From contig JBBPFI010000005.1 in assembly GCA_037974965.1 (NCBI GenBank), positions 124,001 through 188,000 on the forward strand: a stretch of DNA of 64,000 nucleotides. Direction: 5' to 3'. The DNA is from Dacryopinax spathularia (Eukaryota > Basidiomycota > Dacrymycetes > Dacrymycetales > Dacrymycetaceae). The notes beneath the pieces are model-generated. The model made no database searches. It was given only the letters and a program-made list of their open reading frames with translations, and was not told the origin of the DNA. Below, piece after piece: positions 36,035 to 46,364 of this stretch (positions are counted from its first letter, which is position 1; each line of letters opens with the position of its first letter). The position numbers and the translations under genes are program-made.

Positions 36035-37560
36035 CTAGTGTAGGCGGATGATACTGCAAGGTGCGTCCCACACTGTGCCGGTCCCGCCCACACTTTGCTG
36101 AAAAGCCCATAGACAGATCCTACACGGTTCCAGGCGGATGGTAGTGCAAGGTGCGTCCCACACTGTGCCAGCCCGCCCACACTGTACTGAAAAACCGGTA
36201 AAGCGTGATGACGCCCATACCGCTCGTATCCTCCTACATCGTTCGAGGCGGGTGGTACTGCAAGGTGCGTCCCACACTGTTCCGGTCCGCCCACACTGTA
36301 CTGAAAAGCCGATAGTGCGTGACAACGCCCATATCGCAAAACACGACCTATACTGTTCGAGGCGGATGGTAGTGGAAGGTGTGTCCCACACCGCACGAGC
36401 CCGCCCACACTGTACTGAAAAACCGATAGAGCATGACGACGCCCGCACCGCTCGACGCTTCCTACACGGTTCGAGGCGGGTGATAATGCAAGGTGCGTCC
36501 CACACTGTTCCGGTCCGCCCACACTGTACTGAAAAGGCGATAGAGCGTGACGACGCCCATATCGCACAACACGACCTATACTGTTCGAGGCGGATGGTAG
36601 TGCAAGGTGCGTCCCACCCTGCACGAGCCCGCCCACACAGTACTGAAAAGATGATAGAGCATGACGACGCCCGCACCGCTCGTATCCTCCTACACGGTTC
36701 GAGGCGGATGGTAGTGCAAGGTGCGTCCTACACTGTGCCAGCCCGCCCACACTGTACTGCAAAACCGGTAGAGCGTGACGACGCCCGCACCGCTCGACGC
36801 ATCCTACATGGTTCGAGGCGGGCGATAATGCAAGGTGCGTCCCACACTGTTCCGGTCCGCCCACACTGTACTGAAAAGCCGATAGTGCGTGACGACGCCC
36901 ATATCGCACGACAGATCCTATACTGTTCGAGGCGGATGGTAGTGCAAGGTGCGTCCCACCCTGCACGAGCCCGCCCACACAGTACTGAAAAGATGATAGA
37001 GCATGACGACGCCCGCACCGCTCGTATCCTCCTACACGGTTCGAGGCGGATGATACTGCAAGGTGCGTCCTACACTGTGCCAGCCCGCCCACACTGTACT
37101 GAAAAACCGGTAAAGCGTGATGACGCCCATACCGCTCGTATCCTCCTACATCGTTCGAGGCGGGTGGTACTGCAAGGTGCGTCCCACACTGTTCCGGTCC
37201 GCCCACACTGTACTGAAAAGCCGATAGAGCGTGACGACGCCCATATCGCACGACAGATCCTATCCTGTTCGAGGCGGATGATACTGCAAGGGGTGTCCCA
37301 CACTGTGCCAGCCTGCCCACACTGTACCGAAAAAGCGATAGAGCGTGACGACGCCCCCACCGCTCGACGCATCCTACATGGTTCGAGGCGGGCGATAATG
37401 CAAGGTGCGTCCCACACTGTTCCGGTCCGCCCACACTGTACTGAAAAGCCGATAGTGCGTGAAGACGCCGATATCGCACGACAGATCCTATAGTGTTCGA
37501 GGCGGATGGTAGGGCAAGCTGCGTCCCACACTGCACGAGCCCACCCACACAGTCCTAAAA
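36035..37560 (-). repeat. Right subterminal satellite array, 114-bp monomers, about 13 copies, inverted to the left array
   Basis: The GTTCGAGGCGGATGG word and its variants recur every roughly 114 bp, thirteen times. Read on the minus strand the units are the same as in the left array, including TTTTCAGTACAGTGTGGGCG and CCTTGCACTACCATCCGCC. Two or three monomer subtypes alternate (ending GGACCGGAACAGTG or GGGCTCGTGCAG). Frames of 506 aa (-) and 451 aa (+) stay open only because the period is divisible by three. The array mirrors the left one at nearly the same distance from its end. Confidence 0.92.
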
Positions 37561-37871
37561 ACCCGATTAAGCGCGGAGTGAAGTCGGGTACTGCACCAGG
37601 CAGCTGATATGATAAGGTAAGTCCCACCCTGTACGATCCAGACCACCACGCAGACCGGAGGATCCGCCGCTCATACGGCGGTATGGGCTCCAGCGACCTT
37701 GACCGCGGTCGCTGTGCTCAGTACATCACAAATTCCGACAAGGCTCTATCAAGAAGCAGAAGCGCCTCTAGCCCAGATCATTCGGCCTCAGATGGTGCCA
37801 CCCTCATAACCGAATCAAGCCACAAAATGTCAGATTGCATGGAACTGTACAGATCTGGTTGGGCGCCGGCA

Positions 37872-37879
37872 TATATAAA
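37872..37879 (+). promoter_or_regulatory. TATA box upstream of the small helical-protein gene
   Basis: TATATAAA lies 115 bp before the ATG at 37994, in a stretch free of other features. The position is plausible for a fungal core promoter with a short 5' UTR. Confidence 0.45.
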
Positions 37880-37993
37880 GGGTATGGCCCCTGCATGAAT
37901 CGCTGGGAGCCTTCCCTCCCTCTACCGCCCAACATATTGCTGAAAGGAGAGTTTCCCGCCAGATCCAACGACAAGTCCATTTGGTACGCCTGA

Positions 37994-38389
37994 ATGACGA
38001 CCTTGGCCTTCTACGCCGTACAAGCACGATGCCAGGACGCTCTACATGCACTTGGTATGTGCCGTTATAGGTATATTGAGATCAACTGACAAGAAGCAGA
38101 GCGGCTACAAGCGACCCCTTACAACAGTTCTACGTATTCGCAGCTGAGTCAGCTTTCTCAGTTGATCGAGGAGGAAGGCCAGGTCCTTCATCAACGCCAT
38201 GAAGAACAGTGGGCGACAATCAGGCGGCGCATCTACGGGGATAGCACACGGGACGCGGCCAAACTGATTGAATGCCAACTACGACTGCTCCTCGCTCAGG
38301 AGCGCGAGATAGCGTTGCTGGTTCGGCAGTGGGAAGATGACTTGGCAGCTGTATTGAGGAGCGAGCGGGCAGACAATTTATGTGGTTAA
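37994..38389 (+). CDS. Small helical protein in the right arm of the transposon
   Basis: Two exons (37994-38054 and 38100-38389) separated by a 45-bp intron (GTATGT...AGCAG) give 116 aa in one frame. The product starts MTTLAFYAVQARCQDALHAL and continues QLSQLSQLIEEEGQVLHQRH and LLLAQEREIALLVRQWEDDL. It is rich in L, E, Q and R with heptad-like spacing, so mostly alpha-helical and perhaps a coiled coil. No family recognised. It lies between the right satellite array and the F-box gene, on the same strand as the latter. The clean intron and conserved phase favour a real gene. Confidence 0.6.
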
Positions 38390-38588
38390 GCAATGTACAA
38401 GCAAGTGGACTGGATGCGAGAGCACAGAGCTTTTGATATATACCCATACATCCAAAATGGATGGAGCTGAGAGACGTACAGCGACAGCACTTGGGTCAGA
38501 CGCACGTGATGCTGAGTCGCGTCGTACCTCTCAGAGCACGACGACTACGGTGTCATCGGACAACGCGCGTTGTCTGTAGTCCGACACC

Positions 38589-40172
38589 ATGGCGAACACC
38601 ATGGCAGAACAAAGCAGCACTCACAAAGTACTGGGCATCCAAGAGCTACTCGAGAACGTGAGTTTCTACCTGACGGCCAAAGAACGGATTAGCCTGGGGC
38701 GCGTATGTCGGTCGATGCGACGCGTGTTAGCTCAAGCATGGGAGGACGCCGATTTCGTGCATATATGCGCCTTGGTCCATGCCATGGATCAAAACGTCGA
38801 CTGGCTGGTAAAGAATGTCATTCGGTGATTAGTCGACTTGCTGATTGCGATTAAGACGGAAGGAAGAATCAACGCTTATCGCTGCGCAGTTCGTGTTCTG
38901 AAACTGGAGCCACAGACGGTAGACAACGCCGTCCAGCAAGTCAAGATGCTCATTCGGATCTGCAAGTGGGCTGGCGGTCGCGAAATCTTTCCCCATCTAC
39001 GGGAACTCTCGCTTACTTGCAATGACTGGACGGGAATGAGCGCTGCGGTGCGGTGCTTCTCTTCGACCCTGCGAAGGCTGGAGGTTGAGCTACAAGTTCC
39101 TGCCATTGGGAGATCGGAGCGCTTCAAGAACTCCATGTGTGTCATGCTATCGATGCTGCCGGACAACAGCCCCTACCTGGAAGAGCTCGCCCTTCGCCGG
39201 AGCGGGGAGAATGGAGCGGCTCATGTGTTACCTTCGCTGGCTTTTCTCTCCCGACTCTCGGTGCTCAGGCGCTTGGTCTTGGACTGGGCATTTGTGTGCA
39301 CGGATGCACTGGAGCGCCTGGCGATCTCGAGAGTAACGCACCTGGACGTAGTTGGCGGAGATGACGCCCATGACTTCGGACTGTCCAACGTTGTGATGCG
39401 CGAGGCTGAGGCTGAGCTAAGCGCTTTGGAAGTCGTGCATCTTCGTGGCTCGATGACGAAGGCGAACGCCCTGCTTCTCACCCTTAACGCTGCACCGAGG
39501 TGTCTTAAGCTGGACTTAGGTGAAAAGGATGGTATGCTGTCATACGTGCAGATTGCTGGAACGATATCCCTCTTCGCCGAGTCTCTGCAGCTTGTTCACA
39601 TAGGTATACGGGGAACCTCGGATAAATCAATAGACGTGCCCATGGACATTGGCACACTCCTACCGCTGGCCACCTGCAAGAACCTCAAAGACTTTTCGAT
39701 CGACTACGATAGCCCCCAGCCGATAACTACTATGAACGAGACGGTGTTGCATCTCACAGCGGGCTGGAACCATCTCGAACGCTTTCGTGCAGCGTGGGGG
39801 AAGGAGGCAAAGACCCGGCGACTTTTGGTCTCGGGCATCTCTAGTTTCTTCATAACGGATATCGCCGAACTGACGCATACCTGCCCGAATCTGCGAATCA
39901 TGGAACTGACATCCGCAGCATTCGAGGAAGATATGGAGTGGCCCCAGCCGGCCGCAGAAGACCACAAGCTACGCCTGCTCTTGGACGATATCGTTGCCGA
40001 TGAGATGTACCTCGCGAACACCATGGACCGGATTTGGCGCGGACTCGATATTCGGTTCACCGGAAGCACGCCGTGGGTCTTCACTGCTGCGAAAGAATAC
40101 AACAAGCGGATCCATGCGGCGAAGGACAGGATCAAGTCGCGTGCACGTTTGCGTTTGGGGCGACCCGCATAG
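38589..40172 (+). pseudogene. F-box/LRR protein gene with one in-frame TGA
   Basis: One continuous frame from ATG 38589 to the stop near 40170 encodes about 527 aa, interrupted only by TGA at 38826-38828. The N-terminus is F-box-like (VLGIQELLENVSFYL, ERISLGRVCRSMRRVL). The rest has leucine-rich, irregular repeats (FPHLRELSLTCNDW, LEELALRR, LRRLVLDWAF, LEVVHLRG), ending RARLRLGRPA. Around the stop the reading is VKNVIR-stop-LVDLLIAIK; a Trp codon changed to TGA by a G-to-A transition would restore sense. No GT-AG intron of realistic length removes it. The gene is the last before the right inverted repeat. F-box proteins are substrate receptors of SCF ubiquitin ligases. It is either a recent pseudogene, a strain-specific null allele, or a sequence error. 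ATG at 38838 could still give a truncated LRR protein. Confidence 0.7.
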
Positions 40173-40639
40173 TCCTCCAGAGTACTTTACTGCAACTGCG
40201 AAGGGCGATGAACCGTGGAATTCGAATGAATTATGGCGTATCGTAGTTAATGATGTTCAAATACCAAAGCCGAATAATGAGACAAGGTGACAAGCTCGAC
40301 GTCCCGGGTGCAAAGCTCTGGAACTCGTGGGCGGATTGTGCCGAATGCTTCGGGTGAGGCATCGAACTGTTGCAAGGATAATGTGATACAAAAAGGCCGG
40401 CCCAAACATCTGCGGTAGTGTTGTGCAGGTGTGGTAGGATACAGAGGCTAGAAGGAATATCCGTTTCGTTTCCGTCCGAGTTGGGCTTTGTTCGCGCGAG
40501 ATCCACGGCGTGTGTAGGTCCGCGGACGTATATTGGGAATGGTAATTACTGGCCGGTCACTGCTCATGCAGCTTCGTTACTGGTTTTGGGGTCTCAGCGG
40601 TTGTGTTGAGGGTCCTGTTCACTTAGCCCCGTGCAAATC

Positions 40640-40664
40640 GACCTGTTCACTTAGCGTTTCCGTA
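40640..40664 (-). repeat. Right terminal inverted repeat (25 bp)
   Basis: Exact reverse complement of 14297-14321. Just inside, at about 40611-40628, a second copy of the CCTGTTCACTTAGC core is present in direct orientation, so the right end carries the motif twice. Confidence 0.93.
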
Positions 40665-40669
40665 CTACT
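40665..40669. repeat. Right target-site duplication of the giant transposon
   Basis: CTACT, identical to 14292-14296. It lies 57 bp from the stop codon of the neighbouring prp6 gene. Confidence 0.9.
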
Positions 40670-40726
40670 GTATCCAAAGCCCAAGTGTAAAAGAGAATCC
40701 ACACCTCCCACCCCTCACCCGTGACT

Positions 40727-43700
40727 CTATACCTCCGGCAGCTTCTGCACCACAAGCTCCAATATCTCAGCCGTGCTCTTCCGCGCATTCTTCATGTCCT
40801 TGGCCACACTCTGCCATATCTCGCCGTGGTGCGGCTCGGCTGCTATTGCCCTCTGGACTACCGCTTCGGGTTTACAGCGCTCGATCGCTTCTGGATTTTG
40901 CTCTCCCTGCACGCATGAACCGTCAGCCGATGCCTCAAATTGAGGAGGAAAGGCGAGAGAACCTACCTCAGTCCCATACTGCCGCGCAAACTTGACATAC
41001 CACGCCCATGCATCCCCTAGGTCGGGGTTGGCAGTCACAGCTCGCTCGAACCACTGCCGCGCCTTGAGGATCGACCGGTCGGCATAGAACATCCGCGCGA
41101 CGGAGAGGATCACGAGCGGGTCGTCGTTGCATTTCTTGATTGCGTCGACTGAGATACGTTTTCGAGACGCGCGCGGCTCGGCCCAGATGGCCATTGACCA
41201 GAGAAGGCCTGAGGTCGGGCATTCTTGCAGTGCTGCGAGAGCGTCAGTGATGCTGTGATAGTATGAAATAAAGAGAGAGAAACTCACCCTTGGCAAGCAA
41301 TGTCTTCGCCTGACCCTGCAGCCCCGCCCTCTCCTCAACCCTAATACTCTCCGCCCACAGCTCCGGATTCTTCGGGTTAACCAGCCTCGCCCGATCCAGA
41401 ATACTCCTCGCTTTGATCGTGATCCCCGCCCTCTCCTCCAGTCTACTTGCCAAGATCCAGAGCGTGACACTTTTGGGACACTTCTTCCTCCCCAGCTCGT
41501 ACGTCTCCCTGGCCTCTTTGATCCGGCCCATGTCGTCAGCCAGGATCTGGCCTTTGATCATGTAGAGCTTGTCGAACGTGTCGTACTTTTTGAGCGCTTG
41601 GTCGACGATCTCGAGCGCCTTCTGGGAATCGCCATGCTCGCGCTCAAAGACGGCGCTCTTCATCCATATCCTTTCCGTGTCCGCTTCCGCGCGCGCCTTT
41701 TCAAGCACCTGCCGAGCCACATCAACCTCGCCGTTCTCAGCCTCGAGCTTGACAGCAGCAAGCCAGATCCGCTCGCTCCTAGGATTAGCGGCGAACGCTT
41801 CTGCCAAAACGCGCCGGGCGGTCGGTACGTCCCCAGCGAGCCATTTCTCCTTCGCGGCCATAAGCCAAAGCACCTCCGCCTGCGGGCAGTACCTGACCGC
41901 CTGGGCAAGGATCTGCTCCAGACTTTCCCGGGTGCCATGTTCCTTCTCCAGATCCGCCGCTCTCCTCCACAAACTCGCCCTGTCCGGGAACACCTTCAAT
42001 GCGTAGGCTAAGACGGCCCGAGCGCACTCTACGCGACCCCGCTCAAGGAACCGCTCGACGTCTTCGAGCCACGTGTCGTACCGGTCTTCTTCCTCGATCT
42101 CGAGCGCGACCGTAGCCCGGATTATCGCGATGGACGTCTTGACCGCCCCCTCACTCTCGGCCTTCTCGGCTTCCTCCAGCCACATATCCCTCTTCAGCAC
42201 GAGCCCGGCAGCGCGCAAGCGAAGGACGGCCTGGGCCATCATCCGATCTATTGCGGTCTGCTCTTCGCCTTCCTGCTCCATTAGACGACAGGCGGCGATC
42301 CAGATCTCGTGGCTTGTTGGCACGGCTAGGCGGGCGCGGTTGATGACTTGTCTTGCTTTTGCGGGTGTTTCGAGGCGGGCGAGGGCGAGCCAGAGCTCGA
42401 CGGAAGAGGGGATGAGCTCGACAGCTCGGGCGAGGAGGACCCGAGCGTCAGCGGGGGAAGTCTCCATGTTCACCGCTTCTTTCCACAGTCTCACGGAATT
42501 GGGGATGTGCTCCAGCGCTTTTCGTAGAACGCGTTTTCGGGCTTGGGGGTCTTGTTCCAGGTCGGCGGCAGTAAGCCAAATCTTCACGCTCTGCCCCACA
42601 TGCTGGACCGCCTCCGCCAAAATCACTTTCGCGTCGGCGGGAGCATGCAACCTCGCCGCCTCGAGCCATACATCCTCAGACTTGGGACACATCTCGCACC
42701 CCTGTTTGATAAGTTTGCGGGCTTTGACCATATGCCCCGCATGTTCTTCCAGCGCTGCGGCGGCGATCCAGCCGGGGGCGTGCTTGGGGTTGGATTTGAT
42801 GAGCGAGTCGAATAGGGAACGAGCTTTTTTGATGTCGCCGATCTCGGCGGCGGTTTTGTGGATTTGGGAGTCTAGGGAGGTGAGGTAGCCTTTGGGGTCG
42901 ATGGAGGATGAGAGGCCGGAGGTGGTCGCTGTGCCCGAGACCTACAACGCACATCATCAGTATACATGTCTACATTCCGAGAAGAGGAAGGGAAGGAGGG
43001 AGGAGAAGTGGAAAGAGGTTGGGGAACGCACCTGATCGAGTTTGAGGGAAAGGACCTTATCCCTCGCCGCGCCAATATCGACCAAACTCTGCACTCCCTC
43101 CCCCGGCGCGGGCGTCACCCCTCCAGAAGCCTGCACACTCGCATCAAGCGCGTTCACATACTCATTCCGATCCCTATTCCCCACCAACACGCTATCCGGC
43201 ACCGCGTACGTCCTTTCCCTGCCCGAGCCGAGCTTGCGTTTCTTGCCCGTGAGGTTGGACACTTCGGGCAGGTTCTCCCATTCTGCGTCTGAGACGGCGG
43301 AGAGACCGCGTTTGAGGTCGGCGAATTGTTGTTGGATTTTGGGCTGCGCGGTCCGGAGCGCGGCGAGTTCTTCTTTTTCTCGGGCTTCCCTGGATGCAAC
43401 AAATCAGCACGTCCACCCACACCATAGCGAGTAGGAAGACGGCAATAAGAAGAGTAAAGGTGTTGAAAGGGAGACCCACCTCCTTGCCCTTCTCCTCGCG
43501 TCCATCCTCGCATCCACACTCTCATAAATCTTATCGGCCTCCTCATCATCCGCCTCATACACCCCTCCCGCAAACAGTCCAACCTCATTATCCGGATCCT
43601 GGAACTGCTCCGGGTCCACCTCACCCTCTCCGTCCTCCCCTCTCCTGGCTTGGGCCTCGGCGATCTGTTCTGCTGAGGGACCTTCGCGCGCGGGACCGAT

Positions 43701-43808
43701 ATCGGAGCGGGTTGTGAAGCCTGATGCGCCGCGTCCTAGACCTGCGACGTAGGCTGCTGGGGCGGGCATGGAGAGGAAGGCGAGTTTGTTGGGTTTGTCG
43801 GGCGGCAT
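40727..43808 (-). CDS. prp6: Pre-mRNA splicing factor Prp6 (U4/U6.U5 tri-snRNP, HAT/TPR repeats)
   Basis: Five exons (43808-43480, 43389-43032, 42941-41288, 41232-40967, 40906-40727) give 928 aa with consistent phases. The start MPPDKPNKLAFLSMPAPAAY followed by GLGRGASGFTTRSDIGPA is the conserved PRP1 N-terminal domain. From about residue 270 on there are repeated HAT/TPR-like helical hairpins (KARKLIKQGCEMCPKSEDVW, ARRVLAEAFAANPRSERIW, ARSILDRARLVNPKNPELW). Length and architecture are as expected for Prp6/PRPF6, which bridges U5 and U4/U6 snRNPs in the spliceosome. It shares a 300-bp divergent promoter with the ING gene. The giant transposon is inserted just past the stop, in the presumed 3' UTR or terminator. 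Confidence 0.93.
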
Positions 43809-44108
43809 GGTGGGCAACGGCTACAGGAGGGAGGAGGGTAGAAGGGTATACGATAGAGGGGTGGGTCGTCAGTGACGAAGAGTGTATGCTGCTGGTGGTG
43901 CTCGAGGAGGACGTGGTGGTAAGGGATGAGTCGCGAACGCCACTTTTCTGGCTTATGTAATCATTGGGCCACTCGGCGACGGGCGGCGGGCGAGTGTCGC
44001 CCCGCGTCGTTGCCTCTGCACCTCTCCTCATCGTCCACCGAGTGCTGCTCACCAACGGCAGCACCGTACGACCATCAACGAAGAGGTGCATATATCCAGC
44101 GAGCGAAG

Positions 44109-46140
44109 ATGTCAGTAACCCGAGCGCAACACGTCCACACCCTTCTCCACGCATACACCGACTCACTCGACACACTCCCATTCCGCATCGCGCACCATTT
44201 CTCAGACCTCAGAGAACTAGATGCAGTCCTGGGCGGGTCGATCCACTCGCTCAACCATCGCTTGCACAGGCTGATCACGGCGATCCACGACCCGAATGTG
44301 AGCGCGCGAGAGAGGTTCCTTTTGCTGAGAGAGGTGGCGGAGGATGCGGGGAAGTTGAGGATGGGGAATGAGGATAAGATCAGGTTGGCTGCCGCGGCGG
44401 TTGATGAGGTGCGCTCGACATCCCCCCTCTACCAGTACAACCATATTGTGCTACTATGTGCACATCCTATACCACTCCAACTCACCTATCCTCCTCCTCC
44501 CACTTCCATACATGCCCATTCATTCATTCAACCGTATGAGCCGGACCATTACTAACACGACACATTGGCGCAGATCGACACCCACATAACGCACTCCTCC
44601 CACCTCCTCTCCACAGCGCACTCCCTGAACCCCTCCATCCCACCCCTGCTCCCCCCACCAAGCATATTCCCGCACATGGCCCCTCTCTCGGAGAACTACG
44701 TCAAGCCCGTCGAAGACAAGCGTAAATCTCACAAGCGCGGCGCCGCCGCGGCGGCGGCGGCAGCCGCTGCAGCAGCAGCTGGTGGGGCGGAAGGAGCGAC
44801 TGGCGGGACGGGGAAGAGGAAGGGAGGGGCAGAGGAGGAGGACGCGGATGGAGGACGGGCCACGCCGAGTAAGAGACGCAAGCGTGCCGAAGACGGCAAA
44901 GAGGGGAGCGTTGTCTCCGGCTCTGGTGGGCCGGCCTCAGCTGCAGGTGCCGGAGGGCGACTAGATGGTAGACCAGAAAGGGAGCGCAGACAACCGGCTC
45001 AGCACCCGCTCGCACAGGAAGTGGGCGTCGAAGAGGTGCCCAAGAAGAAGGATCATAAGAAACGGAAAGCGTGCGTTCCTTCCCCCTCTCTACAACTCTG
45101 AAAGGCATTCATCTGACGAACGTGTGGCAGAGCCAGCCCACCCCAAACCTCCTCCCCCCTCCCCAACCAACCAAACCCCAGCATCGCCCACCCCCTCCCG
45201 CGTCAAGCCCTCCCAATCTCCGCCTCCCACCGCGCAAAACTCGAGACCACAGCCGACTCTCCCTCTTCCTCCAACGGCGGTGGCGGTGGCGGCGGTGGTC
45301 CTGGAACCAACACTCCCAACGGAACTGGAGCTGGAGCTGCAGCAGGAGCGGCGGGGACGGGGGGGATGGTCACGCGGACTTCTTCTCGGACTGCTGATCG
45401 CCGGCCTAGCGCATTGGCGTTCGGCAGCTCTAGGGAGGACGTTAGCGCCCATCCCCATTCCTCCCACTCGGCCCGGTTCGCACCCACACCCTCCACACAC
45501 TCCCCGCACGTCCCCTCTTCCCACCCGAACGCCCATCCGGCAGAAGGCGACGCTCATACAGACGGCATCCATACGGATGGAGAGGCTGGCGCACACACGG
45601 AAGGGGACGGGGATGGGGAAGGAGAGGGAGCGGAGACGGACGACCAGAGTCCGTATTGTTTTTGTCGGAAACCGAGTTTTGGGGAGATGATTGGGTGTGA
45701 GGACGATGATTGTGATTATCAGTGGGTGCGTACGCTTTCCCTCTCTGCCTCTCTACCTCTCAACCTTGTGTTTCTCTTCACCTCTCTCCATCTCCCCCCC
45801 CTTCATCCCACCTTTCCTCCTATGTTCCATTCCCTCCTCCCTGTGCTTCATAGGGATAGTGGGGAGGAACCTGTGCTATTACGTATGTCGTCCGGACTCG
45901 GCTGACCCACCCCCCCTCCGCGTGCAGTTCCACATAGGCTGCGTGAACGTCTCCGACCCAGACATGTTCGACAAATGGTACTGCGAAGCCTGTCAAAAAC
46001 GTACAGGGAAGAAACCGATCCTGAAGGGTCAGGGTGGTAAATCTGGGGGAGGGAGTAAGAAGAGTTCGGGTGCTGCGGCTGCGAATGGGGCGGTGGGAAA
46101 TGGAGGTGGGAATGCGAGTAAGTCGAAGAGCCGGAAATGA
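44109..46140 (+). CDS. ING-family PHD-finger protein (histone H3K4me reader)
   Basis: Four exons (44109-44408, 44574-45070, 45131-45725, 45928-46140) give 534 aa in phase. The N-terminal ING domain reads [20 protein letters not shown] and [12 protein letters not shown]. The middle is low-complexity, with an alanine run encoded by GCG/GCA repeats near 44740-44785 and a glycine run near 45280. The C-terminal PHD finger is [40 protein letters not shown], a complete C4HC3 set, followed by a K/S/G tail. ING proteins (yeast Yng1, Yng2, Pho23) guide histone acetyltransferase or deacetylase complexes to methylated H3K4; which complex this one joins is not shown. The last intron (202 bp) is long for this window and splits the PHD finger. 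Confidence 0.92.
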
Positions 46141-46364
46141 GGCGTGGGTCCCCGTTTGGGTTGGCTGGGAGGATGGTATATATTGTATCGTACATCCTGT
46201 ACATTCTGGATTCTGTCTGATTATGCATCGTGTTCTGCTGAATTTGGCAGCGAGTCGAGGCTGGTGCGCCTGAGGTAAGTACACAAGATCATGCTACATT
46301 GGATATTGAGTGTTACAACGTTCTACTACAGCTGGGCAATAACTGGTGGTCGATGGCGTCTCGT

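Larger units (their letters stand above)
14297..40664. mobile_element. Complete 26.4-kb DNA transposon with rve integrase, PIF1 helicase and RAD9-like clamp gene
   Basis: The ends are perfect 25-bp inverted repeats (14297-14321 and 40640-40664; outer end TACGGAAACGCTAAGTGA) flanked by a perfect 5-bp duplication (CTACT). The layout is nearly symmetrical. Each end has a roughly 3-kb arm, then a 114-bp satellite array. The two arrays are inverted relative to each other, with coding genes between them. Cargo in order: orphan A (+), satellite, alpha-kinase (-), integrase (+), RAD9-like (+), orphan B (-), PIF1 helicase (-), orphan C (+), satellite, small helical protein (+), F-box/LRR (+, one stop). 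No DNA polymerase, capsid, Rep/HUH, tyrosine recombinase or reverse transcriptase was recognised. That argues against Polinton/Maverick, Helitron, Starship/Crypton and retroelement identity, although orphans A-C are large and unassigned. A second copy of the left end lies at 62899. The boundaries are secure; the family assignment is open. Confidence 0.93.

Noticed and set aside
36028-37548. A 506-aa minus-strand frame (and 451-aa plus-strand frame) in the right satellite, with matching 343-aa and 234-aa frames in the left
   Set aside because: The frames are a by-product of a 114-bp period with no stop in several frames on both strands. No start context, introns or family; treated as satellite, though translation cannot be fully excluded.
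17262-38400. The two satellite arrays as a CRISPR-like array
   Set aside because: Monomers are head-to-tail 114-bp units without conserved-repeat/variable-spacer structure, in a eukaryotic genome.
38829-40172. Independent LRR gene starting at the second ATG or a short intron removing the stop in the F-box gene
   Set aside because: The two parts share one frame and read as a single F-box/LRR protein. The only GT-AG option spanning the stop would be about 26 bp, too short for introns in this window.
14297-40664. Helitron, Polinton/Maverick, Starship or LTR retroelement identity for the giant element
   Set aside because: Terminal inverted repeats with target duplication exclude Helitron. No polB or capsid was recognised, no tyrosine recombinase and no reverse transcriptase. 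The PIF1 helicase alone is not sufficient for any of these classes.
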